A stretch of DNA of 64,000 nucleotides from Chthonomonas sp035294165. Lineage in GTDB: Bacteria; Armatimonadota; Chthonomonadetes; Chthonomonadales; Chthonomonadaceae. The DNA lies in assembly GCF_035294165.1 (NCBI RefSeq), contig NZ_DATGLN010000170.1:1-64000 (forward strand), in the 5' to 3' direction. This document shows, one piece after another, positions 25,991-34,252 of the stretch (position 1 is its first letter; each line of letters begins with the position of its first letter). The position numbers and the translations under genes are program-made. The notes beneath the pieces were generated by a model. The model was not told the origin of the DNA, ran no database searches, and saw only the letters and a list, made by a program, of their open reading frames with translations.

Positions 25991-27055
25991 ATGATTCTTG
26001 TGCCCCTCTGGTTTCTAGGAGCTGTGGCCTTTCTTTTTGGCGTCACGATAGGCAGTTTCCTTAACGCGGTTATCTATCGGCTTCCAAAAGGGCTGTCGCT
26101 TTTAGAACCTCGGTTTTCCATATGCCCGAGTTGTGGGCATCGCTTAAACGCCATAGACCTCGTGCCGCTGCTAAGCTTTTTGCTGCTGCGTGGCCGATGT
26201 CGCTACTGTGGAAAACACATCGCCTGGCGCTATTTCGGGGTGGAGCTGCTGACCGGTGTTCTCTTCGTCCTCATCGTGCTGCGCTTTGTGGAGGCGGGGA
26301 CGCTTTTCTGCCTCGCCTTACTGGCGTATACGGCCGTGCTGATACCGGTTTTTTTTATAGACCTGGAAACCTTCACCATACCGGATACACTGAACATCCT
26401 TCTGTTCTGTATTCCGGTGGGGCTAGAGCTTATCGAGTGGGGACGACATACTCCCATCCATCCGTTTGTGAGGGGATGGCTGCCGGTTTCGGTGTGGGGC
26501 GCCGTTATCGGGGCGCTTATCTTCGGAATCATTCGCATTTTGGGCTGGCTGTGGAAAGGCATCGAGGCCATGGGATTGGGAGATGTGCTGTTAGGGCGCG
26601 GAATGGGCGCCATGCTGGCCTTGCAGGTGGCACGAGGCGAGAACCCGCTGCGTCTGCTGCCGGTGTGGGTGGTGCTGTCGAGCCTATCTGGCCTCATCGT
26701 CGGGCCTGTTTTAATCTATCTTCGGAGGCGCCGATCCCCAACTCCCCCCATAGAGTCCGCTCCGGTAGAGGGAGAACAAGAGGGCGAACTTGTAGGCCCG
26801 GCAGAGTATCTGCTGCACGAGATTTGGGCTGTGGTTTGGTGCTTGCTTCTAGGGGATCTCTGGGCGTATCTGCGCGACCTCTGGAAACGGTGGAGAGGGG
26901 AGAAAGTTCAGTATGAACACCTCGCAACCGGCGATTGGGTGCCTGCACCAACCGCCATTCCTTTCGGGCCTTTCCTGGTGATCGGCTTCTTTTTAGCGCT
27001 TTTTTGGGGCAATGCGCTCACCGATGCCTATCTCGCTTACGCATTCCCTCGGTGA
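25991..27055 (+). CDS. pilD: Prepilin leader peptidase / N-methyltransferase PilD
   Basis: This 354-residue integral membrane aspartyl protease cleaves and methylates prepilins and pseudopilins. It begins with the family sequence GSFLNAVIYRLPKG. The zinc-ligating cysteine pairs CPSCGH (45, 48) and CRYCGK (70, 73) of the methyltransferase loop are present. The catalytic aspartates are Asp124 (FIDLETFTIPD) and Asp198 (MGLGDVLLG). The second motif is normally GxGDxK; here Leu replaces the Lys. Multiple hydrophobic helices run to about residue 245, and a soluble stretch of about 65 residues then precedes a last membrane helix (about 320-345), an unusual C-terminal extension. The pseudopilin-like genes that follow are its presumed substrates. 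Confidence 0.95.
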   Translation: MILVPLWFLGAVAFLFGVTIGSFLNAVIYRLPKGLSLLEPRFSICPSCGHRLNAIDLVPLLSFLLLRGRCRYCGKHIAWRYFGVELLTGVLFVLIVLRFVEAGTLFCLALLAYTAVLIPVFFIDLETFTIPDTLNILLFCIPVGLELIEWGRHTPIHPFVRGWLPVSVWGAVIGALIFGIIRILGWLWKGIEAMGLGDVLLGRGMGAMLALQVARGENPLRLLPVWVVLSSLSGLIVGPVLIYLRRRRSPTPPIESAPVEGEQEGELVGPAEYLLHEIWAVVWCLLLGDLWAYLRDLWKRWRGEKVQYEHLATGDWVPAPTAIPFGPFLVIGFFLALFWGNALTDAYLAYAFPR

Positions 27056-27141
27056 GGAACCAAAAAAAGACAAATGTCGTCAAACTTCAACAGAGGCGTG
27101 CTATACTTCTGTAGAGGGAGTTTTTAGAGGAGCTTCGTGCC

Positions 27142-27912
27142 ATGTTCGTGCCGTCTGTGCGCAAAAGTCGTTCGGCCTTCACGCTGATCGAGATGCTTGT
27201 AGTTATAGCGATTATCGCTATACTTGCTGCCATTCTGTTTCCTGTTATCAGCAGGGCCAGAGAGCAGGCTCGCGAGTCGACCTGCATGTCCAACCTGCAC
27301 GATATCTATGTAGCCCTCAAGCTTTATGAAACGGACAATCACTCCTATCCACCGGTATTATGGCAGTTTGCCGGTATATCCGGCTATAAACCTCTATTTG
27401 GCGCCAAGCTCCTCAACAGTGACGCCACTTTCTCCTGTCCCGACAACCCCACCAACAACCAAACCCTTACCGTGAACCAAGTGGTCTATCCTGCAACGGC
27501 CAGCTCGACACTGGCGAACCAGCCGGTTGTCTACACGCCGCTTATGCAACACAACGCCGGCAACGCCGTGACTCTGCCGGTGGGGCAGAACGCCTCCTAC
27601 TATCCGTTCGATTCCTACGATATCGGCCCGCAGTTGGATAGTAACGGCAACCCGGTGCGCAACGCCGGCGGCTACGTTTACGAACTGCACTACAGTTTGG
27701 ACTGGACAGGTGCATCGGGGCCTGGGGATGCCCCAAATCAGCTCAAGTATGCCGAGACGGCAAACCCATCCCAAACCGTTGTTACCTGGTGTACCTATCA
27801 TGCTGCGGTCAATGGCGCCGATAAAACGCTTATTATCCTGCTGAACGGTACGGCCAAGGCGGTGGATGCAAAAACTTTTGCTCAAAAAGGGCCGCTCAAA
27901 TTCGCTCAGTAA
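27142..27912 (+). CDS. Pseudopilin with prepilin-type N-terminal signal (1 of 4)
   Basis: This 256-residue protein has a short basic leader (KSRSA) followed by the class III signal FTLIEMLVVIAIIAIL, with the invariant Glu at +5. Processing would be Ala12-Phe13, so the residue at -1 is Ala instead of the common Gly. The segment after the helix (FPVISRAREQARESTCMSNL) is the pattern of the large Planctomycetes/Armatimonadetes pseudopilin class. The globular part has Cys48 and one further Cys near residue 94, and is rich in Asn, Thr and Tyr. It ends with a WCTYHAAVNG motif shared with the next gene (WNTYHAGVAH), so the two are paralogs. A -10-like TATACT is at 27102 and an AGAGGAG ribosome binding site at 27125-27131. 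Confidence 0.9.
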   Translation: MFVPSVRKSRSAFTLIEMLVVIAIIAILAAILFPVISRAREQARESTCMSNLHDIYVALKLYETDNHSYPPVLWQFAGISGYKPLFGAKLLNSDATFSCPDNPTNNQTLTVNQVVYPATASSTLANQPVVYTPLMQHNAGNAVTLPVGQNASYYPFDSYDIGPQLDSNGNPVRNAGGYVYELHYSLDWTGASGPGDAPNQLKYAETANPSQTVVTWCTYHAAVNGADKTLIILLNGTAKAVDAKTFAQKGPLKFAQ

Positions 27913-27998
27913 CTACGTCATTATCATGGTGAGTCCGATAGAAACTACAAAAAAGCTGCTATGAAGCGTTCCAGAGCACATAGGCAGCTGAATGGGGG

Positions 27999-28988
27999 AT
28001 GAAAATGCCTGCAAAGTCGCACACAACTGCATCACGTGCTTTTACCTTAGTGGAACTTCTTACCGTTATCGCGATCATTGCCGTATTGGCGGCCATTCTG
28101 TTTCCGGTATTTGCGGCTGCACGAGAGCAGGCACGTCAAGCGACCACAATGGGCAACATGCACGACGTGTATGAGGCCGTTCGGCTCTATCATGAGGATG
28201 AGGGCACCTATCCGCCGGCTTTGTTTGGGTATGCCGAGACGGCGCTGACGAACGTTCAGCCGGGAATGCCGACAGGGGAACCTGCGCTGCCCGGTGACCC
28301 CATTGTGCCGATGGGGCAGGCGACCGAGTATTTTCAGGCCACGGGTGTAGGCGCCTACCTTTATCCCAACAAGTTGAAAGACCTGAACGCCTTCTTCTGC
28401 CCCGATAACCCGGCAACCAATCAAACGCAAGTGACGATCGCCTACTGGCCACTCACCTTAACAAATGGCCAACTGGTTCCGGTTACCTGGGTGCAGGGGA
28501 ATAACAACACCAACCCACCGCCTGCCTGCCCTAACTATTCCGACCCAGATCTGCCGACACGGCAACCGAACGGGCCTAACCCTGGTGCCACCTATGTGGG
28601 GCAACCAAAACTGTTTTACGTGATGGATAGTATGGATATTGGCCCTCTGCTTGACAGTAACGGTAACTGGATACACGATGCCAACGGAAACCCGCTCTAT
28701 GAGTATCACTATGCAGTAGACTGGACCCATCAGCTCTATAACCAGAAAAACGGCTGCGATACCACTGCTCAGGTTTCGGTATACGGTTTACCCTCCAACC
28801 CGCCGGTGGTGTTGAGCAATCAGTTAAAATACAAAAACCCTTCGCCGGAGACCACCGTCATCACATGGAACACCTATCATGCTGGCGTGGCGCATTCCGG
28901 CAACGTGATCGTGCTGTTGCTTTCCGGTACGGCACGAAAGATAAGCTTACAGCAGGCACAACAGCAGCTCCCTCTCAACTACCACTAA
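27999..28988 (+). CDS. Pseudopilin with prepilin-type N-terminal signal (2 of 4)
   Basis: This 329-residue paralog of the preceding gene has the class III signal ASRA-FTLVELLTVIAIIAVL (Glu at +5, Ala at -1). The same downstream signature follows: FPVFAAAREQARQATTMGNM, then HDVYEAVRLYHEDEGTYPPAL. The ATG at 28005 is perhaps the true start (GGGGGA 5 nt upstream) and would remove two residues. Both paralogs share SMDIGPLLDSNGNW/DSYDIGPQLDSNGNP and ELHYSLDWT/EYHYAVDWT segments. It is followed by about 1 kb of repeats before the next pseudopilin gene, so its transcript probably ends at the hairpin at 29031. Confidence 0.9.
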   Translation: MKMPAKSHTTASRAFTLVELLTVIAIIAVLAAILFPVFAAAREQARQATTMGNMHDVYEAVRLYHEDEGTYPPALFGYAETALTNVQPGMPTGEPALPGDPIVPMGQATEYFQATGVGAYLYPNKLKDLNAFFCPDNPATNQTQVTIAYWPLTLTNGQLVPVTWVQGNNNTNPPPACPNYSDPDLPTRQPNGPNPGATYVGQPKLFYVMDSMDIGPLLDSNGNWIHDANGNPLYEYHYAVDWTHQLYNQKNGCDTTAQVSVYGLPSNPPVVLSNQLKYKNPSPETTVITWNTYHAGVAHSGNVIVLLLSGTARKISLQQAQQQLPLNYH

Positions 28989-29030
28989 ACTGTTTTTGAG
29001 GCTCGCCACGCTGCTTTGAATTTGTGTTAG

Positions 29031-29051
29031 GGGCGACCCATCGGGTCGCCC
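29031..29051 (+). terminator. Palindromic hairpin after the second pseudopilin
   Basis: A 9-bp perfect stem (29031-29039 with 29043-29051) with a 3-nt loop lies 43 bp after the stop. It is followed by TTCCCT rather than a T tract. It marks the start of the repeat-filled gap and may terminate transcription. Confidence 0.45.
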
Positions 29052-29054
29052 TTC

Positions 29055-29890
29055 CCTCTGGTAGGCATGAGGGCAGACAATCTCACGGTTCTAGAGCAAG
29101 TTCGCAGAATGAGCTTGTCTAGCTCGCCCCCTATCCCATCCTTTTCGTCTTGCAGACGGCGAAGCAGCAGCCAGAGAGATGGACGAGTAAGGCAATAGCA
29201 TAGGCCGCTGAGGCGAGGGTAGGCCCTCTCCCCAATTGGGGGGCTGCAGAGACTGCCAATGCTGCGGCTCAAGAGGCCATTCAGCAAGCAAGTCTACTCT
29301 GTGCGCCTCCTATCCCGGCCTTTCCGTCTTGCAGACAGCGATGCAGCGGCCAGAGAGATAGACGAGTAAGGCAATAGCATAGGCCGCTGAGGGAAAAGGC
29401 GCATTGCGTAGCACCGTCGGCCTTGAGGGGGTGGGGACTTTGAGGGGCAGGGCGTCGGCCTTGAGCGCAGCACCGTCGGCTTTGAAGTACCGGTGAGATA
29501 GACACCTGTCATTTCGAGCCGAAGGCGAGAAATCTTAAGTTTTAATTCCCACAAGCTCCGAGGGGAAGGGTGAGGGGTTGCAGAAACTGTCAATCTCACG
29601 GTTCTAGAGGTGGTTTGTAAAACAAGCCTATCTTGTTCGCCTCCTATCCCGTCCTTTCCCCCGATTCGGGAGAAAGGGGGCGGTAATGGTTGGTTTCCGA
29701 AGGAAAGGTTATCACAGGAAACCGCTAGTAAGCTTACTGGTCTCCCCTCTCCCCAATGGGGGGAGGGGGAGGGCGTCGGCCTTGAGGTTACTCCTTAAGG
29801 AAGGGAAACAGGCCGCAAAGGCGCCGTCCGCGAGGATGCTCACCGCCTAGGTGCCCCTTTTCCTAAGAGGAGGAGTAGGGGCGAGGGCTA
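29055..29890 (+). repeat. Composite intergenic palindromic repeat, copy 1 (direct orientation)
   Basis: This gap has no credible gene. It holds two near-identical tandem units (about 29120-29220 and 29305-29395: a CCTATCCC box, a TTTCCGTCTTGCAGAC box and a GGCAATAGCATAGGCCGCTG box). A longer unit follows at 29505-29780: a palindromic ATTTCGAGCCGAAGGCGAGAAAT box at 29513, a CAATCTCACGGTTCTAGAG box, a CTTTCCCCCGATTCGGGAGA box near 29653, and a GTTTCC...GGAAACC box. The same longer unit recurs at 53560-53810 and, inverted, at about 50640-50930 and 56820-57390. Short open frames here are by-products of the repeats. Confidence 0.8.
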
Positions 29891-30040
29891 GAAAACGTGC
29901 TGTCGCGGAAAATCGGAGAGAAGCGGCAACATATGGAACAATTTTTTCGGTGTGGTAGTCTCAAAAGAAGGAAAATCGGGAGTCTAGGCAGAACTGTGCT
30001 AGCGCCGCCGTACCTACGCCCGGGAGAAGGCAAATTGACT

Positions 30041-32056
30041 ATGAGACCGTCTTATTCCTGCAAAGAACCAACTCTGAAGTGGCCTGTGCCGTGGTCTCCT
30101 CTAAACACTCCAAGGGAGGCTTGCTCGCACAGACGCGGCTTTTCGCTTATCGAAACTCTGGTGGCGATGGTTATTTTGGCCATCGGCATTCTCTCGCTGG
30201 TCAGCCTTTTCCCCGGTGGTTTCGTGGTGCTGCAGCGCACCAGCGAAATGTCTACAGCGCAAATTCTGGCCAATGAGCAGCTCTCCGACCTGCGCCACAT
30301 GGAAGGTCCTCCCATCGCCGTGCTCTCTGCGCTTCCAAAGGCCGATGGAACCATCCAGATTCTCAACGGCACGAACCCGGATGACCTCAGCCCGGCGACG
30401 GCGCAAGAGTTAACAGCCCTGCAGGCGCAGTACAACTTTACCTTACCCACCGGCTTTCTGCCCTACTTCTTCTCCGATGTTAACCGCATTCGCTATATTC
30501 AAGGGGAATCGTTTACCATCCCCGTGGAGGCCACAGGGGTAGGAGGATCCATCCATATTTTGCAGTATGGCCCGGTCTATAACGTGTTTCATACCGATAG
30601 CAACGGGAACCCCGTGGATAGTCTCAATGTCTATGGCCCTCCTATGACTCGGACCGTGGAGGACTCGCAACCCAATATCAACAACCCAAATCCTATCCCC
30701 GTGCTCAACTCGCCTAACGAGTACGCCATAGACTACACGCACAATCAGATCGCTTTCTATCCACGCCCGGCGCCTACTCCCACCGAAAATCGGCCCAATT
30801 TCCGCCTCTTTCTGATGCGCTATCAAACCTACCAAACGGATACGAACGGCTATCCGATTCCTAGCTCTTATCAAACCCAAACGGTTACCATTACGGTACC
30901 CGATATTCCCGCAGGTCAACCGCTGGTACCGATTTGGCAGCCGATCTTCCCAAACACGTCGCCACAGCCCAATATCGTTCCCTACAGCGATCAGGTAAGC
31001 CGTCAGTTTCGGCTTGTCTCCATGACGCCGGGGCCGAACCCGCCATTCACCGATGATCCTTATGAATATGCTTGGCTTAGCCCCCAAGAGCCGAACAATG
31101 CAAACCGAGGCGTGCTTATCTTTAATCCGCTGGGCCATGTCTCCTCCCCGACGCCTACCGCCAGTGGTACACTCACTCAGCCACAAAACCTCGTGGCCTA
31201 TGTGGACTATTTGACGTATGATAACCACATTATTCGAGACGATTCGGTCATTCCAAGCCAAGCTCCCTACACCATTCGTCTCTCCCTAGGACACATTCTG
31301 TCTCAGGGCGATACCTTGCCCGATCAGACCACTTACAATGGCCTCTTTCATAACGACCCGGCGGATACCTCCCCGGATGATGCCGACCTGATCGTGCAGG
31401 ATATGGATAACGGGCAGCAACTGTGCCGCATCGTGGCCGGGCAGAGCACACAGGGGAGCCTTGTGGCGGCCACTTTGGATGCAAAAAACGGCATTCTCAC
31501 CTTCAGTCAGGCCGGAATCGAGAACAACAATCTTCAAAACGCACCTATTCGTATTTTCTATCGAGCCGATAGGCGTTGGGGGATGCAGATCCAAACGGCA
31601 AACCCCTATTATCAACTTGTAAGTAGTCCGACCCAAATCACCTCAACGACCTGCTGGGTGGGAGATGGCACCAACGGCTCTTCACCCACGCGCATCTACT
31701 TTGCGCTGAGTGAAGCCGGGAAAACGGTGACAATCGGCGAGGTGCACTATGCAACCGCCAATACGAACCCCAACGACCCCACAACCTACGGAGTTGTCCA
31801 TAATGTGACCCTGCAGATCAGCGATGTTAATCGGGTGGATGTGGTGAATGGGGCGCGGTACGTTTACGCCGATATTAGCGATCAAATTCCGAATGCGACT
31901 GCCCTGTCGGCGGTGCCGACGGGGCGGGCGGTGGATTACGTGTCCGGCATGTCGGTGCGTAGCCGCGTGGTATGGAGTGACCCAGGCAATTCGAACTATA
32001 TTCTGTGGCGACATATTGACCGCGACACGGTGTTGACGCGGCCGAGCGCGCAGTAG
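30041..32056 (+). CDS. Very long PilV-like pseudopilin (3 of 4)
   Basis: The ATG at 30041 (GGGAGAAGG 10 nt upstream) is preferred to an open frame from 29897 that begins in repeat sequence. The 671-residue product has an unusually long leader of about 40 residues, then the class III signal RRG-FSLIETLVAMVILAIG with a canonical Gly at -1, and the PilV-like SLFPGGFVVLQRTSEMS. The extracytoplasmic part of about 600 residues is rich in Asn, Pro, Thr and Tyr. It contains short beta modules of the type IDYTHNQIAFYP and LDAKNGILTFSQ followed by FRLFLMRY or IRIFYRADRRW, also seen in the giant proteins downstream. Ordinary PilV proteins have 120-200 residues, so this is a fusion of a pilin anchor to a large ectodomain. 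Confidence 0.88.
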   Translation: MRPSYSCKEPTLKWPVPWSPLNTPREACSHRRGFSLIETLVAMVILAIGILSLVSLFPGGFVVLQRTSEMSTAQILANEQLSDLRHMEGPPIAVLSALPKADGTIQILNGTNPDDLSPATAQELTALQAQYNFTLPTGFLPYFFSDVNRIRYIQGESFTIPVEATGVGGSIHILQYGPVYNVFHTDSNGNPVDSLNVYGPPMTRTVEDSQPNINNPNPIPVLNSPNEYAIDYTHNQIAFYPRPAPTPTENRPNFRLFLMRYQTYQTDTNGYPIPSSYQTQTVTITVPDIPAGQPLVPIWQPIFPNTSPQPNIVPYSDQVSRQFRLVSMTPGPNPPFTDDPYEYAWLSPQEPNNANRGVLIFNPLGHVSSPTPTASGTLTQPQNLVAYVDYLTYDNHIIRDDSVIPSQAPYTIRLSLGHILSQGDTLPDQTTYNGLFHNDPADTSPDDADLIVQDMDNGQQLCRIVAGQSTQGSLVAATLDAKNGILTFSQAGIENNNLQNAPIRIFYRADRRWGMQIQTANPYYQLVSSPTQITSTTCWVGDGTNGSSPTRIYFALSEAGKTVTIGEVHYATANTNPNDPTTYGVVHNVTLQISDVNRVDVVNGARYVYADISDQIPNATALSAVPTGRAVDYVSGMSVRSRVVWSDPGNSNYILWRHIDRDTVLTRPSAQ

Positions 32057-32092
32057 ACCCCTCTGTTGCGTGGTATGAAGGAGCTGGAAACA

Positions 32093-34174
32093 ATGGGTGG
32101 GATTCAACTAAAGAGGGTAAAAAGCACCGCGAACCATGCGTTCTCGTTGATTGAGCTGCTTGTGGTGATCGCCATCACCTCTATCTTGTTGGTGATCATC
32201 ACGAAGCCTCTCATAGATGGTTTTAACCTTGTAAACCGTGCCAGCACGCAGATAGAGAGCCAGGATACGGCCCGTGATACCCTGCGGGAGCTGTCGGCTC
32301 AGCTATCCAACGCGGTTTTTGTCTACGACAACAACACACCGCAAACCAGGATCAACCTTTGGCTCTACGACATGAAAGGAAATCCCTACCTAACCTCTGT
32401 GCCCTATGGCCTCATCGAGTTTGTCTCCCCAGGCCTTCAAGGGGAGCAGGGCAACAATTCGAACCAGCCGATAGACCCGACCACCGGTCTGCCTATTGTG
32501 CCAGGCGCTCAGGTCTCGCTGCCTTTGGCGCCGGGTCGCACCATCACACGTTTCTTCATCGGCCTACACGATAATCGCTCCGGTGTGGATACCTCAGGCA
32601 ATGCGCAGAGCGGCATGCCGGTAGATGGCCAAGGAAACTACCACGGCTATGCCAACCGCTGGACCGACCCCCAACTTGCCTCCAAAGACAACCGAATGAC
32701 ACTTTATCGGGTGGAGTTTACTCCCTATATTCCCGACCCGGATAACCCAAGTACCTTCATCCCTAATCTCTCTTTGCTGCATACGGGCACAAATCCTAGC
32801 GCGCCCACCGACTCCAAAACCGATCCGCTCATCCTAGACGATCCGAACTTTTTCTACGATGCCACCAAAGCAGGGGCGGGAGATACGGGCGACCCCAAAT
32901 GGGGTGTGCCGGGATGGCAAAAGATAGCCGAACGGTATGGCATGCCCACAACGGTGGTCTATCGCTGGGAGAATTGGGCCGCCTTGGCACAAAACTTGAT
33001 TCAGGCCAATAAAGGCGACGCCATCTACCTCGACAGAGATAACAGCGGCAACATCGTGTACGATGCTAATGGTCATCCAACGCCGCATCTCCTTATCAGC
33101 TTCGTGCCCTCCTCGGTGCAAAACGAGTCGGCAACACCGATGAGCGCGAGCGCTACCGGAGATGAGACGCCCTACTCGGCGCCTCCGCTTTATCAGGCGC
33201 GGTACGGGGCTTGGGCTATGCCCTATGGAGTTTCTGTCTATCGTTCGAGCACGCCTGGTGCCGATCCCCTTTCACAAAACCCACTTACCTACTTCCAGTA
33301 CTATGTGGATGCTTTCGGCAACGGGCACATCGTGGCACAGACGGTCAGTCAGGGCGCTTTGCCACCCGACCCCGCAACGCTTACCGATATCGGGCCCGAT
33401 CCGAACCCGCTCGGTTTCTGGACGAACACCAATGTGAAATTTGCTTTTGCCGTGGACCCGGCGTCCGGCCTTGTCAATTTCGCCTTTCCGCAGTGGGTGC
33501 TGAACCTTCAGAGTGGCTATAAGGGGCCGCAAGTCTACTTCCCGGCCGACATCAATGCGGGCTACGGCGGGACGTATAACTCACGCTATATTTTGCTGTC
33601 CGATCTCAGCGGCGCGCCGCCAGAAAAGGAGAATACCATCTCACCGCTCGGATACTTCCTGAATGCGGTGGGGGTAACGCCGGAGATCGTTCCCGGTAGT
33701 GAAGTGGTTGTCGGCCCTGATCAGCGTCCTGGCCCGCACTATGGTTACGCTATACAGTACACACGTGTGCCGTCGAGCCAGGATGTGATAGGGCCTAACC
33801 AGTATAAAATCAACTACATGCCGCTGCCCGGCTCTAATTCTAACGACCCGCGTTTAATGGTGGGGTATATCGCCTTCGATAACCAGCCGGAGACGTTACA
33901 GTCTGCTGGTGGCGATAACCCCCTCGCCGGGCTGTTCTATCGGAATAACCTGCCCACACAGAAGGTCGTCAACGGCCAAGATGTGCCTGCCGACCCGGTT
34001 CAGGTGAGCTATCAGTTCCAACTCAACGAGCCTTCGGATGTGGTGAAGGTGAGCTACCGTACTCGCAGCCTAATAGATGTGGTGCTGAGCGCGCGTCTGT
34101 TTGATCCCTCTTCGGCGACAGCCCAAGATACCAATCTCGTCTCTAAAGTGCGCGTACGGAACCTTCAGCGCTAA
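32093..34174 (+). CDS. Very long PilW/GspJ-like pseudopilin (4 of 4)
   Basis: The ATG at 32093 has AAGGAG 9 nt upstream; a TTG at 32066 is a weaker alternative. The 693-residue protein starts with a basic leader and the class III signal NHA-FSLIELLVVIAITSIL (Ala at -1, Glu at +5). The GspJ/PilW-like stretch TARDTLRELSAQLSNAVFVY follows. The ectodomain of about 620 residues is Asn/Pro/Gly-rich. It includes the repeated module types FAVDPASGLVNFAF, YKINYMPLPG and VQVSYQFQLNEP/VVKVSYRTRS. It starts 36 bp after the previous stop, so the two pseudopilins are cotranscribed. Usual family length is about 200, so two thirds of the chain has no counterpart in classical minor pilins. Confidence 0.88.
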   Translation: MGGIQLKRVKSTANHAFSLIELLVVIAITSILLVIITKPLIDGFNLVNRASTQIESQDTARDTLRELSAQLSNAVFVYDNNTPQTRINLWLYDMKGNPYLTSVPYGLIEFVSPGLQGEQGNNSNQPIDPTTGLPIVPGAQVSLPLAPGRTITRFFIGLHDNRSGVDTSGNAQSGMPVDGQGNYHGYANRWTDPQLASKDNRMTLYRVEFTPYIPDPDNPSTFIPNLSLLHTGTNPSAPTDSKTDPLILDDPNFFYDATKAGAGDTGDPKWGVPGWQKIAERYGMPTTVVYRWENWAALAQNLIQANKGDAIYLDRDNSGNIVYDANGHPTPHLLISFVPSSVQNESATPMSASATGDETPYSAPPLYQARYGAWAMPYGVSVYRSSTPGADPLSQNPLTYFQYYVDAFGNGHIVAQTVSQGALPPDPATLTDIGPDPNPLGFWTNTNVKFAFAVDPASGLVNFAFPQWVLNLQSGYKGPQVYFPADINAGYGGTYNSRYILLSDLSGAPPEKENTISPLGYFLNAVGVTPEIVPGSEVVVGPDQRPGPHYGYAIQYTRVPSSQDVIGPNQYKINYMPLPGSNSNDPRLMVGYIAFDNQPETLQSAGGDNPLAGLFYRNNLPTQKVVNGQDVPADPVQVSYQFQLNEPSDVVKVSYRTRSLIDVVLSARLFDPSSATAQDTNLVSKVRVRNLQR

Positions 34175-34252
34175 AATGTCTTCTAAATGAGTGGCTGCTG
34201 GCCAATATCATCATGAATTTCGAGCCGTTTTGGGTCGAATAGAATAAAAACC

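Noticed and set aside
29027..29505. Open frames on the - strand in the repeat gap
   Set aside because: Two frames give similar peptides only because the DNA is tandemly repeated; the same peptides appear at 57140-57349. No ribosome binding site or codon pattern supports them.
30443..31261. 272-codon antisense frame within the 671-residue pseudopilin gene, and similar long antisense frames in the giant genes
   Set aside because: Long antisense frames are expected from the codon bias of the sense genes; the sense proteins have clear signals and domains.
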